The translations under genes were made by a program, and so were the position numbers. A stretch of DNA of 57,590 bases. Source: an uncultured Gammaproteobacteria bacterium. Its GTDB lineage: Bacteria; Pseudomonadota; Gammaproteobacteria; Magnimaribacterales; Magnimaribacteraceae. The stretch spans positions 1-57,590 of the forward strand of contig CAJWKH010000002.1 in assembly GCA_913042085.1 (NCBI GenBank), in the 5' to 3' direction. Numbering within the stretch: position 1 is the stretch's first letter; every line of letters begins with the position of its first letter. Positions 8,553 to 16,936 of the stretch are shown piece after piece. A model generated the notes under the pieces. That model was given only the letters and a program-made list of their open reading frames with translations, was not told where the DNA came from and did not search any database.

Positions 8553-9165
8553 GCGTAGACCATAATAATAACGCAGCAACTGAACGATAGGGTGACCAAG
8601 GTTCCGCTATTTCTTCTATTGTCAACTGTTTTGGTCTTTCCTCCATAGCCATTAATTTTTGTATTGCTATCATTAAACCTAAATCTGCCGCCGGCCAGAC
8701 ATCAATTCTTTTTAGGCAGGCAAGTAAATAGCATTTAGCTGTCCACTCCCCCACACCTTTTATTTTGACCAACTCTTCAATTACTTCAGAATCTTTCTTT
8801 TTTTCAAGACTCTTTAAATTTAAGTCTCCAACAATTATTTGATTTGCAATACCTTTACAGTAGTTAATTTTTTGCGAACTTAGACCCGCCCCCTTAAGTT
8901 TAGTTTCACTTACTTTAATAAACTTTTCAGCTGTAAAGGGCTTCACTAATTCTTTCATCCTATTAAAGATTGCCTTTGCAGATGCCACAGAGAGTTGCTG
9001 ATCTACTATCAAACTAACAAGGCCTTCAAACCCTTTTCTTTTGTTAAAAAGCTTTATCTCATAATTTTTCTCTTCAAGTACAGCCTTAAACAGCGGTTCC
9101 TTTTCGATCAAATAGCTAAAAGCTTTCTTCAGGTTCCCTTCGTTTAATATATTTTTATCTTCCAT
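8539..9165 (-). CDS. HhH-GPD DNA-3-methyladenine glycosylase (AlkA-like)
   Basis: Base-excision repair glycosylase for alkylated purines. About 208 residues. It shows GLVSLIVDQQLSVASAKAIF early, then the helix-hairpin-helix VKIKGVGEWTAKCYLL followed by WPAADLGL, whose Asp is the family catalytic residue. No Fe-S cysteine cluster follows, so it belongs with AlkA rather than Nth/MutY. The ATG at 9165 overlaps the upstream gene by 11 bp; a start at 9216 would overlap by 62 bp. Confidence 0.9.
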   Translation of the reverse strand: MEDKNILNEGNLKKAFSYLIEKEPLFKAVLEEKNYEIKLFNKRKGFEGLVSLIVDQQLSVASAKAIFNRMKELVKPFTAEKFIKVSETKLKGAGLSSQKINYCKGIANQIIVGDLNLKSLEKKKDSEVIEELVKIKGVGEWTAKCYLLACLKRIDVWPAADLGLMIAIQKLMAMEERPKQLTIEEIAEPWSPYRSVAALLLWSTHDKE

Positions 9166-10315
9166 ATAGCTTTGCTGTAATTTCTTTTTTGAAGGGTAAT
9201 AAAGCTTTTCGGTCATTGTTATAATTTTTTACATGCGCTTGCTCCCTGACTAGAAAATCATCTATAGCTTCTCTGAACCTTTCATCTTTTATCCAGTGAG
9301 CTGAATATGTCTCAATAGGACAAAAACCTCTTTTTATTTTATGCTCTCCCTGAACCCCGGGATCAAAGCAAGTTAATTTATTATCTATACAGAACTCTAC
9401 GCCTTGGTAATAACAAGTTTCAAAATGAAGAGAATCAAAATCTTCAAAACAGCCCCAATATCTACCATAAAGTTTTTTTGAATCGTAAAAATTAAGTGCA
9501 CCTGCTACATAACCTCCCTCTTGATCTTGAGCCATAACTAATAAAATATTTTCTGGAATTAATTTAGTTATCTCTTTAAAGAAATCATAATTTAAATACC
9601 CTTGCATGCCTCTTTTCATGTAAGTGAGTTGGTAGAATTGATAAAAAACTACCAGCATCTCTTCGGTGATGTCTTTTCCTTGTATTTTCTTCATAGAGAT
9701 GCCTTGTTGAGATATCTTATCTCTTTCTTTCTTAATATTTTTTCTTTGCCTTGAAGTCATATCTTGTAAGAAATGATCAAAATCTTTGTATTCGTTATTA
9801 AACCAATGGAAAGAATAGCTACTACGAACGCTAAAACCTGAATTAGAGAAAGATTTTATTTCTTCTTCCTCAGCTAACAAAATATGAACACTAGAAAAAT
9901 CTAATTCTTCTGAGATCTCCTTTAAAGCAGAATATAAATTCTCAATGATTTCTTGAGTTCTACCTTTTTCAGCAACCGATAATCTTGGGCCGCTAGCGGG
10001 AGTGTATGGAATAGAGCATACTAATTTTGGGTAGTAATTAACTCCATTTCGGTAAAAGGCATCAGCCCAGGACCAATCAAAAACAAATTCTCCTTGAGAG
10101 TCAGTCTTAATATACATAGGCATAATGGCAAGTTTTTTATTGTCTTCTGAGACTGTGGCATGAAATGGACTCCATCCTCTTTCTTCAGAAACACATTTAT
10201 GTCTTTCAAGAGATTCAAGAAATTCAAATTTTAAAAAAGGATAGTCTGAATCGACAATCGAATTCCATTCTTCTTTCTTAATTTCATTAATAGAATTGAT
10301 AAACTCTATTTTCAT
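9155..10315 (-). CDS. GNAT-superfamily protein, DUF482/FemAB-like
   Basis: About 386 residues of the FemAB-like GNAT family often labelled peptidoglycan biosynthesis protein. It contains WADAFYRNGVNYYPKLVCS, PYTPASGPRL, the basic RQRKNIKKERDKI and a C-terminal GYVAGALNFY ... YGRYWGC ... CYYQGVEFCI region. The acyl substrate is unknown. The ATG at 10315 overlaps the ubiA stop in ATGA, so translation is probably coupled. The open frame starting at 10363 lies inside ubiA and is not used. Confidence 0.82.
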   Translation of the reverse strand: MKIEFINSINEIKKEEWNSIVDSDYPFLKFEFLESLERHKCVSEERGWSPFHATVSEDNKKLAIMPMYIKTDSQGEFVFDWSWADAFYRNGVNYYPKLVCSIPYTPASGPRLSVAEKGRTQEIIENLYSALKEISEELDFSSVHILLAEEEEIKSFSNSGFSVRSSYSFHWFNNEYKDFDHFLQDMTSRQRKNIKKERDKISQQGISMKKIQGKDITEEMLVVFYQFYQLTYMKRGMQGYLNYDFFKEITKLIPENILLVMAQDQEGGYVAGALNFYDSKKLYGRYWGCFEDFDSLHFETCYYQGVEFCIDNKLTCFDPGVQGEHKIKRGFCPIETYSAHWIKDERFREAIDDFLVREQAHVKNYNNDRKALLPFKKEITAKLYGR

Positions 10316-11172
10316 AAGTTTGTACCTAACAAAGAACCAATAAATAATGAAAAACCTACCCAATTATTACTTTTAAAAGCTAAAAAACATTTATGTCTAT
10401 CGTAGTTTCTGACTAGTCCATATTGATAAATGATTAAAGCCAGCCAAGCTAAGCTGGATAAATAGAATAAAGGGTGCATATTTAATTCATACCCAAGCAA
10501 AGACCAAATGCCTAGTGAAATAAGATGAAAAGATATAAAAAAATGTACTACTTTATTTCCAAAAGTTAGAGCTGAAGAACGTAAACCAACTTTAATGTCA
10601 TCCTCTTTATCGCTCATTGCATAAGCAGTGTCGTATGCAAGTATCCAGAAGAAACAGGAAGCAAATAATACCAATGAAACGGTATTTATTTTGTTTAGCT
10701 CAACTGCAGAAACCATGATGATTCCCCAAGAGAATGCCAGCCCTAAGAAAAATTGAGGTATAGCAAAGAAGCGTTTAGTTAAGGGGTAGAAAATTGCTAA
10801 TCCCAGCCCAAGCAGAGCCACTTTAACGGCTAACCAATTCATCCAGACCAAAAGGCTGCAAGAAAATAATAATAGTAAAAAGAACAATGTTAATGCTTCT
10901 GGGGGCTTTATAACTCCAGTAACTAAAGGTCTTTCTTTTGTTCTATCCACACTGCCATCAAATTCCATATCAAAATAATCATTTATAACGCACCCAGCAG
11001 AACGCATTAAGAATGTTCCTAAAACGAAGAGTGACATTAAGAATAAATCAGGGCTACCTTTAGTTAGAACAATAAAAGCTGAGAGAGTAGGCCAAAGCAG
11101 TAACAATGTACCAACTGGCTTGTCTGCTCGTATTAATTTATAGAATCCTAAGATTTTTTCTTTATATTCCAT
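10312..11172 (-). CDS. ubiA: 4-hydroxybenzoate polyprenyltransferase UbiA
   Basis: Integral membrane enzyme that attaches the polyprenyl tail to 4-hydroxybenzoate in ubiquinone synthesis. The 286 residues hold about nine hydrophobic helices. The first Asp-rich prenyl-diphosphate motif is NDYFDMEFDGSVDRTKERP and the second is AYDTAYAMSDKEDD. The N-terminus RADKPVGTLLLLWPT is typical. No ubiC is adjacent. With coq7 at 45.4 kb it supports an aerobic ubiquinone pathway. Confidence 0.96.
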   Translation of the reverse strand: MEYKEKILGFYKLIRADKPVGTLLLLWPTLSAFIVLTKGSPDLFLMSLFVLGTFLMRSAGCVINDYFDMEFDGSVDRTKERPLVTGVIKPPEALTLFFLLLLFSCSLLVWMNWLAVKVALLGLGLAIFYPLTKRFFAIPQFFLGLAFSWGIIMVSAVELNKINTVSLVLFASCFFWILAYDTAYAMSDKEDDIKVGLRSSALTFGNKVVHFFISFHLISLGIWSLLGYELNMHPLFYLSSLAWLALIIYQYGLVRNYDRHKCFLAFKSNNWVGFSLFIGSLLGTNL

Positions 11173-11270
11173 TCACCATTACATAGTTTTAAAAAGGTCA
11201 TTACTTTAGTCTAGGTAAGCACTAAAGTTGGGTTAGAATAACGTTTTTTTAATCGCTTAAGGAGTAGAAA

Positions 11271-11435
11271 TTGAAAAAATGGGAATGTATTGTCTGTGGA
11301 TTGGTCTATGATGAAGAAGAAGGCTGGCCTGATGACGGTATAGAGCCTGGGACTAAATGGGAAGACGTACCTGAAGACTGGGTGTGTCCTGACTGCGGTG
11401 TAGGCAAGGAAGACTTTGAAATGGTAGAAATATGA
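11271..11435 (+). CDS. Rubredoxin
   Basis: Small iron electron carrier of 54 residues. Two knuckles hold the single Fe: CIVCG at residues 6-10 and CPDCG near 39. Between them are the usual [12 protein letters not shown] and the aromatic residues of the fold. The start must be TTG (11271), since no ATG or GTG is in frame before the first Cys; a strong TAAGGAG lies 6 bp upstream at 11258-11264. The stop overlaps the next gene in ATGA. Electron partners cannot be told from here. The gene lies near ubiA, as rubredoxin genes do in some other gammaproteobacteria. Confidence 0.96.
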   Translation: MKKWECIVCGLVYDEEEGWPDDGIEPGTKWEDVPEDWVCPDCGVGKEDFEMVEI

Positions 11436-12694
11436 ACACTTTATCTGCTCCAGAAAACTTAACTAGAAATGTTTTGATAGGCATGGGACTTGGGGTCTTA
11501 GTTGCTTCGATTTTCTATTATTCTCCAAATCTTTTTCCTCAAACACTATCTCTAGGAGTTGAAAAGTATGTATTTAACTTAGGGGGCCAAATCTTCAAGA
11601 ACCTCTTAATGTTGGTTGTTGTTCCGCTTGTCTTCTTTTCTTTAGTTTCTGGAATTTCCTCTTTGTCTAACATGGTTAAATTGGGGTCGATTGCCACGAA
11701 AACCATTGGACTTTATTTATTAACGACGGCGATTGCAGTCAGCTTAGCTTTATTCTTTGGGTGGGCTCTAGATCTTTCTGGTAGCTCAGGTGAAGTAGTG
11801 CCTTATACGCCACCTCCAGGTGATTCAAGTCTCTATGGAACCGTTCTAAGAATATTCCCTAACAATATGTTCGGAGCTTTTATAGAAAATAACATGCTAG
11901 GAATAGTTTTTATAAGCATCTTGTTTGGCATTGCCCTTAATCTTACGGACGATTTAACTGATGGACTCTCTAAGAGCTTTGAAAGATTTAATATAGTTTT
12001 TCTAAAAATTGTTCTGTTAATAATGAGTTTTGCCCCGATCGGTGTCTTTTGCCTAATGGGAAGCTACGTAATGGATAAAGGGGTAGATATATTTGGCGAT
12101 CTAGCGGAATACGTTCTTATATTAATATTTGTTCTGTTTTTTCATCTTATATTCACTTACTCACTAATACTTAAGTTTTTCGCTAATCTTAATCCGATAA
12201 CTTTCTTTAAGAAGATGAGGAATGTGGCTTTATTTGCTTTCTCAACTTCTTCTAGTGCAGCAACTATCCCTGTAACCCTAAAAACTGTAACTGATGATTT
12301 GGGGGTCAAAAAGGATGTCTCTTCTTTTGTTGTACCTGTAGGAGCGACAATCAATATGGATGGAACTGCTATCATGCAAGGTCTTGCAACTATGTTCATT
12401 GCAAGCACTGTTGGGGTAGATTTAACTCTAGTTCAGTATGGACAAATAGTTTTGTTAGCAATAGTTACATCAATAGGCACGGCTGCCGTTCCTTCTGCAG
12501 GAACAGTTACATTGGCCTTAATTCTTGGTTCCATAGGACTGCCTTTGGATGCAATCGGCCTGATTCTTGCTGTTGATAGGATCTTAGACATGATTCGTAC
12601 TGCCGTGAATGTATGTGGAGATGCTGCTGTTTCGTGCATTGTTGGAAAATCCGAGAATGAATTTGATCAAGAAGTTTTTGATTCTAAAAATTAG
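11432..12694 (+). CDS. Dicarboxylate/amino acid:cation symporter (DAACS, GltP/DctA family)
   Basis: Sodium- or proton-coupled importer of C4-dicarboxylates, glutamate or aspartate. The 420 residues have about eight membrane helices. The serine-rich re-entrant loop is [14 protein letters not shown], the cation/substrate segment is [16 protein letters not shown], the second loop is [15 protein letters not shown], and the last helix has [17 protein letters not shown]. The Arg there suits acidic substrates. It is translationally coupled to rubredoxin (4-bp overlap). Confidence 0.94.
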   Translation: MNTLSAPENLTRNVLIGMGLGVLVASIFYYSPNLFPQTLSLGVEKYVFNLGGQIFKNLLMLVVVPLVFFSLVSGISSLSNMVKLGSIATKTIGLYLLTTAIAVSLALFFGWALDLSGSSGEVVPYTPPPGDSSLYGTVLRIFPNNMFGAFIENNMLGIVFISILFGIALNLTDDLTDGLSKSFERFNIVFLKIVLLIMSFAPIGVFCLMGSYVMDKGVDIFGDLAEYVLILIFVLFFHLIFTYSLILKFFANLNPITFFKKMRNVALFAFSTSSSAATIPVTLKTVTDDLGVKKDVSSFVVPVGATINMDGTAIMQGLATMFIASTVGVDLTLVQYGQIVLLAIVTSIGTAAVPSAGTVTLALILGSIGLPLDAIGLILAVDRILDMIRTAVNVCGDAAVSCIVGKSENEFDQEVFDSKN

Positions 12695-12696
12695 TA

Positions 12697-12725
12697 TTTT
12701 CATTAATTTATTATTCTTGTAGACT
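12697..12725 (+). promoter_or_regulatory. Candidate promoter of hppA
   Basis: TTTTCA (12697-12702) and TAGACT (12720-12725) are 17 bp apart, each matching four of six consensus bases. The -10 is followed by CACGCGCT, a GC-rich stretch in an AT-rich gap. The leader would be about 37 nt. Confidence 0.4.
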
Positions 12726-12769
12726 CACGCGCTATTAACAATTAATTCCAGTATTTTTAAGGAGAAATG

Positions 12770-14794
12770 ATGATTGAAAGTTATCTTGCTATACCACCAT
12801 TATTAGGAGTCTTAGGTCTATTAGTAGCCTTAGGAATATTCTTGGTTATGAACAGTTTCCCTGAAGGGGATGAAAAAGTTAAGAAAATAGGAGATCAAAT
12901 CCATTTAGGTGCAATGACTTTTATGAAAACGGAGTACACCTATTTAAGTTTATTTGCTTTGGTTGTCATTATTTTAGTTTATTTATCATTAGGTCAAGAC
13001 ACAGCATTGGCTGTATTGGCGGGAGCCTTATCATCATCTATAGCGGGTTGGATTGGTATGTACTCTGCAACCAAAGCTAATGTTAGGACTGCTACTGCTG
13101 CTTCTCAATCTGGAGCGGAGTCTGCTCTTTCTGTAGCTTTTTATGGCGGATCTATTATGGGTCTTTGCGTGGCTTCTCTGGGCTTAATTGGGCTTGGCTC
13201 CTTGTACTATATTCTTAGTGGTGATGCACACTCAATAGAAGGTTTTGCAATGGGTGCTTCCATTGTGGCTTTGTTTTCAAGAGTTGGAGGTGGCATTTAT
13301 ACCAAGAGTGCCGATGTTGGAGCTGATTTAGTTGGAAAAATCGAAGCAGGAATACCTGAAGATGATCCACGTAATCCTGGAGTGATAGCAGATAACGTTG
13401 GAGACAATGTAGGAGACATAGCTGGAATGGGCTCAGATATTTTTGAATCTTACTGTGGCTCTATGGTTGCTTGTATTGCTATAGCATCTACTTACGCAAT
13501 AACTTCTGATTTTGCGCAAGCAGACAAAGAAGGAATGATGTTTTTACCTTTGGCGCTAGCTTCAATAGGTTTAATAGCTTCTATTATAGGAATAGTAATC
13601 GTTAGATTGTTTTCAAAGTCCTCACCTGCAAATGCTATGAGATGGGGCACCATGGGAGCGCCACTAATTTTTATAATAGCAGCATACTACTTAACTAACT
13701 TTCTAGTTGAAAGTAATCCTTTACCTGGAAGCGATGGTTTAGATGTTTGGCTGGCTGTTGTTTGTGGTTCTGTAGGAGGTATAGCTATTGGTTTAATTAC
13801 TGAATACTACACTGGCTCAAGTCCAGTAATAAAGATCGCGGAAGCTGGACAAACTGGTCCTGCTACAGTGATGATCACAGGACTTTCAGTAGGTATGCAA
13901 TCTGTTGTGCTCCCTATAGCTTGTATTATTCTTATTATTTTTATCTCAACTCAGTTAACCGGTCTTTATGGTGTAGGTATTGCTGCAGTAGGTATGTTAT
14001 CTACAGTTGGTATTACGATGGCAATAGATGCTTATGGACCCGTTGCCGATAACGCAGGAGGAATCGCCGAAATGGCTGGCATGCCATCTGAAACTAGAGT
14101 AATTACAGATGAGTTAGATGAACAAGGCAATACTACCGCTGCTATTGGTAAAGGCTTTGCTATAGGAGCTGCAGCTTTAGCAGCATTAGCAATTATCTCC
14201 GCGTTTGTAGAAACAGTCTCTGCAAACAGAGCAGAACCGCTTGAGCTCATATTATCTAATCCAACTGTTCTCATAGGTATTTTTATTGGTGGTGCTATAC
14301 CCTTCTTAATAGCTTCAATAACGATGACTGCTGTTGGCGATGCTGCTTTCGAAATGATAAATGAAATTAGAAGACAGTTTAAAGAGATTCCAGGACTTCT
14401 GGAGGGCAATGCTGAGCCTGATACCGAAAAATGCGTTGATATAGCTACATCAGCAGCTTTAAAGAAAATGTTACTACCAGGAATTATTGCAGTATCTGCA
14501 CCTCCTTTAGTTGGATTAGGTATTGGCGCAGAGGCTTTAGGTGGACTCCTTGCTGGAGGTCTTTTAGTTTGTGTTTTGATGGCTCTCTTTATGGCTAATG
14601 CTGGAGGAGCATGGGATAACGCCAAGAAATATATTGAAAAAGGGAATTTAGGTGGAAAGGGAACCGACACTCATTCAGCAGCCGTTGTTGGCGACACTGT
14701 GGGAGATCCATTTAAAGATACTTCAGGACCTTCCATGAATATTCTTATTAATGTTATGGCAATTGTGAGCTTAGTAATTGCCCCATTACTTTAA
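12770..14794 (+). CDS. hppA: Membrane-bound ion-pumping pyrophosphatase, probably K+-dependent
   Basis: Hydrolyses pyrophosphate and pumps H+ or Na+ across the inner membrane. The 674 residues form about 16 helices. Substrate and metal motifs include the DVGADLVGK segment, [32 protein letters not shown] and [14 protein letters not shown]. In [10 protein letters not shown] the two marker residues are Ala and Gly, whereas K+-independent pumps have Lys and Thr, so a K+-dependent enzyme is inferred. The pumped ion cannot be fixed by eye. Two ATGs adjoin; the second (12770) is better spaced, 5 bp from AAGGAG at 12759-12764, than the first at 12767. Confidence 0.95.
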   Translation: MIESYLAIPPLLGVLGLLVALGIFLVMNSFPEGDEKVKKIGDQIHLGAMTFMKTEYTYLSLFALVVIILVYLSLGQDTALAVLAGALSSSIAGWIGMYSATKANVRTATAASQSGAESALSVAFYGGSIMGLCVASLGLIGLGSLYYILSGDAHSIEGFAMGASIVALFSRVGGGIYTKSADVGADLVGKIEAGIPEDDPRNPGVIADNVGDNVGDIAGMGSDIFESYCGSMVACIAIASTYAITSDFAQADKEGMMFLPLALASIGLIASIIGIVIVRLFSKSSPANAMRWGTMGAPLIFIIAAYYLTNFLVESNPLPGSDGLDVWLAVVCGSVGGIAIGLITEYYTGSSPVIKIAEAGQTGPATVMITGLSVGMQSVVLPIACIILIIFISTQLTGLYGVGIAAVGMLSTVGITMAIDAYGPVADNAGGIAEMAGMPSETRVITDELDEQGNTTAAIGKGFAIGAAALAALAIISAFVETVSANRAEPLELILSNPTVLIGIFIGGAIPFLIASITMTAVGDAAFEMINEIRRQFKEIPGLLEGNAEPDTEKCVDIATSAALKKMLLPGIIAVSAPPLVGLGIGAEALGGLLAGGLLVCVLMALFMANAGGAWDNAKKYIEKGNLGGKGTDTHSAAVVGDTVGDPFKDTSGPSMNILINVMAIVSLVIAPLL

Positions 14795-14798
14795 GAAT

Positions 14799-15239
14799 CT
14801 AGTTTAGGCCTTTTTCCATTTTACTATGAGGAATGCCTGTATCAGATTGATACGGGCCTTTCTCTTTATAACCTAAAGACAAGTAAAAGCTCAAAGCATT
14901 TTCTCTTGCATTAAGGACAACCCTTTTGGCTCCTTTAGAAGATGCAAATTCTTCAAGTTTCTCAACAATCTCTGACCCTATGCCTTTTCTCTTTAGGTTT
15001 TCATTAACCGCCATGTAACGAATCTGGGCTTCCTCGGGGCTATTGAAATGGACTCTTCCTGATGCAATAACTTTTTTTTCCTCATCTATACCCATTAAAT
15101 GGTAGCTTGAAGATTCTAAATCATCCTCAAGAGAATCCTGTGACATCCCTAAAGGTTTTCTTAAGACTTCCCAGCGAAAGAACAAATAATCCTTCCATTC
15201 TTTTTCAGATTTAGGTGGCCTTATAAAGTAATTAGACAT
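14799..15239 (-). CDS. GNAT family N-acetyltransferase
   Basis: Single-domain acetyl-CoA-dependent acyltransferase of 146 residues. The acetyl-CoA pyrophosphate loop is NLKRKGIGSEIVEKLEEFA near residues 83-100, followed by VVLNARENALSFYLSLGYKEKG, the standard C-terminal pattern. The N-terminal FRWEVLRKPLG resembles the ElaA/YjcF-like subgroup. The substrate is unknown. It is divergent from cmoA with 30 bp between starts, and ends 4 bp from hppA. Confidence 0.85.
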   Translation of the reverse strand: MSNYFIRPPKSEKEWKDYLFFRWEVLRKPLGMSQDSLEDDLESSSYHLMGIDEEKKVIASGRVHFNSPEEAQIRYMAVNENLKRKGIGSEIVEKLEEFASSKGAKRVVLNARENALSFYLSLGYKEKGPYQSDTGIPHSKMEKGLN

Positions 15240-15269
15240 TTCTTTTAATTAAATTTTACAATTAACCCC

Positions 15270-15995
15270 GTGGGAAAGCAGGACAAAATTTTTGAAAAGG
15301 GTAATGTAAGTGGTTTGCCCTTTTCTTTCAATCAAGAAGTAACAGAAGTTTTTGAAGATATGATTGATCGGTCTGTGCCTGGATACAACACAACTCTTAG
15401 AATTATCCAGCAACAAGCCAAGAATCATTATATAGATGGGTCTAATGTTTATGATTTAGGTTGTTCTCTTGGTGCCTCTACTTCTTCTTTATTAAATGCC
15501 TTAAATGGAAGGCCTAGAGTAATCGCAATTGATAATTCAGACTCAATGGTAAGGTTTTGCACAGAAAGGTTTAGTAGATCTATTAAAGCGGAACAGGTTA
15601 AATTTTTAAAAGAAGACATATCTCAATCTGAAATTGTAAATGCTTCCGTAGTTGTAATAAATTTCGTACTACAGTTTTTAAGTATTAAGGAAAGAGTAGG
15701 GTTGATGCAAAAAATCTACCAAGGACTAGTTCCTGGAGGAGTCCTAATTTTATCTGAAAAGGTTCATTTTGATTCAAAAAAAAGAACAGCAGAAATATCT
15801 AACATTCATCATTTTTTTAAAGCTACAAACGGTTATTCCAAATTAGAAATTTCTTCGAAAAGAGATTCTTTAGAGGGGGTTTTGGTTACTGAGACAGAGT
15901 CTCAGCATATTTATAGGGCAAAAGAGTTAGGTTTTAAAGACCCAACTAAATTAATGTCAAACTTAAATTTTTTAACGTACAAGTTTCAAAAATAA
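15270..15995 (+). CDS. cmoA: Carboxy-S-adenosyl-L-methionine synthase CmoA
   Basis: Makes carboxy-SAM from SAM and prephenate for uridine-34 modification of tRNA. The 241 residues track the E. coli protein closely: DMIDRSVPGY, the SAM site VYDLGCSLGAST, AIDNSDSMV, VVINFVLQFL, KIYQGLVPGGVLILSEK, FFKATNGYSKLEIS and KRDSLEGV. The start is GTG at 15270. Its TAA overlaps the cmoB ATG by one base. The two genes form their own short operon. Confidence 0.96.
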   Translation: MGKQDKIFEKGNVSGLPFSFNQEVTEVFEDMIDRSVPGYNTTLRIIQQQAKNHYIDGSNVYDLGCSLGASTSSLLNALNGRPRVIAIDNSDSMVRFCTERFSRSIKAEQVKFLKEDISQSEIVNASVVVINFVLQFLSIKERVGLMQKIYQGLVPGGVLILSEKVHFDSKKRTAEISNIHHFFKATNGYSKLEISSKRDSLEGVLVTETESQHIYRAKELGFKDPTKLMSNLNFLTYKFQK

Positions 15996-16936
15996 TGACT
16001 TTTATCTCACCAGAGTGCGAGGAACTTTTTATAGACTATATCGATTCAAATAATCCGTTTGGTCAAAAAAAAGATAAAAGAATAGGAAATTGGATAAGTC
16101 TTCTATCTAAGATCCCAAGTCTTGAGGATGCTAAGAGTGATTTGTTGTCAGGTGTAATTATAAAAGGAAAATGCAATGGCTCTGATGAGGAAGTAATAGA
16201 GAATCTTTTATCTGAGTTGTTACCTTGGAGAAAGGGTCCTTTTAAGGTAAATAATACTTTCATAGATAGTGAGTGGAGATCAAATCTGAAATGGGATAGA
16301 TTTCTTGAATTAGATCTAGACCTAAAAGATAAGACTATTCTAGATGTGGGCTCAGGCAATGGGTATTACGCATTTAGAATGTTAGGGCTAGAAGCTGAAG
16401 CTATATTATGTTTAGAACCTAATTTAACTCACTTTTCTCAATTCCTAGCAATTAATCATTTTATAAAGACCAATAAAATAAAGATGCTCCCTGAGAGACT
16501 TGAAGCGTTAGAAATGAAAGAAACTCATTTTGATGTAGTTTTTAGCATGGGTCTTTTATATCATCAAAGAGATCCATCTAAGCACCTCAATTCCTTAAGC
16601 AATAGAATGAAAGAAGGGGGGCAATTGGTTATAGAAACCATAGTGGCATCTAATGAATATGGAGATTATTTAGAGCCAAAAGGACCTTATGCATCAATGC
16701 CAAATGTTCATTTCGTTCATACAAATAAGGGGTTTATGGATTTGGCAGAAAAAGAAGGTCTAAAGGTTATTAGTAACTCAGCGGAGGTACAAACAACCCT
16801 AAATGAACAGAGACGAACTAAGTGGATGCCATTTAAATCCTATGAGTCTGCAGTTTTGGAAACCCATCAAGATATAACCGTTGAAAATTTTCCTGCCCCT
16901 AAGAGAAAGTTTTATGTGTTAGAAAAGTTTAGCTAA
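15995..16936 (+). CDS. cmoB: tRNA U34 carboxymethyltransferase CmoB
   Basis: Transfers the carboxymethyl group of carboxy-SAM to 5-hydroxyuridine-34 in tRNA, giving cmo5U. The 313 residues show LPWRKGPF, DSEWRSNLKWDR, the SAM loop ILDVGSGNGYYAFRM, LEPNLTHFSQF, VFSMGLLYHQRDPSKHL and a C-terminal KWMPFKSYE. It pairs with cmoA. Its stop shares 4 bp (CTAA, 16933-16936) with that of the convergent recG. Confidence 0.95.
   Translation: MTFISPECEELFIDYIDSNNPFGQKKDKRIGNWISLLSKIPSLEDAKSDLLSGVIIKGKCNGSDEEVIENLLSELLPWRKGPFKVNNTFIDSEWRSNLKWDRFLELDLDLKDKTILDVGSGNGYYAFRMLGLEAEAILCLEPNLTHFSQFLAINHFIKTNKIKMLPERLEALEMKETHFDVVFSMGLLYHQRDPSKHLNSLSNRMKEGGQLVIETIVASNEYGDYLEPKGPYASMPNVHFVHTNKGFMDLAEKEGLKVISNSAEVQTTLNEQRRTKWMPFKSYESAVLETHQDITVENFPAPKRKFYVLEKFS

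Noticed and set aside
14032-14670. 212-codon open frame antisense to hppA
   Set aside because: Low-complexity Ala/Ser/Pro-rich translation that mirrors the Gly/Ala codons of hppA; no motif, start signal or neighbour supports it.
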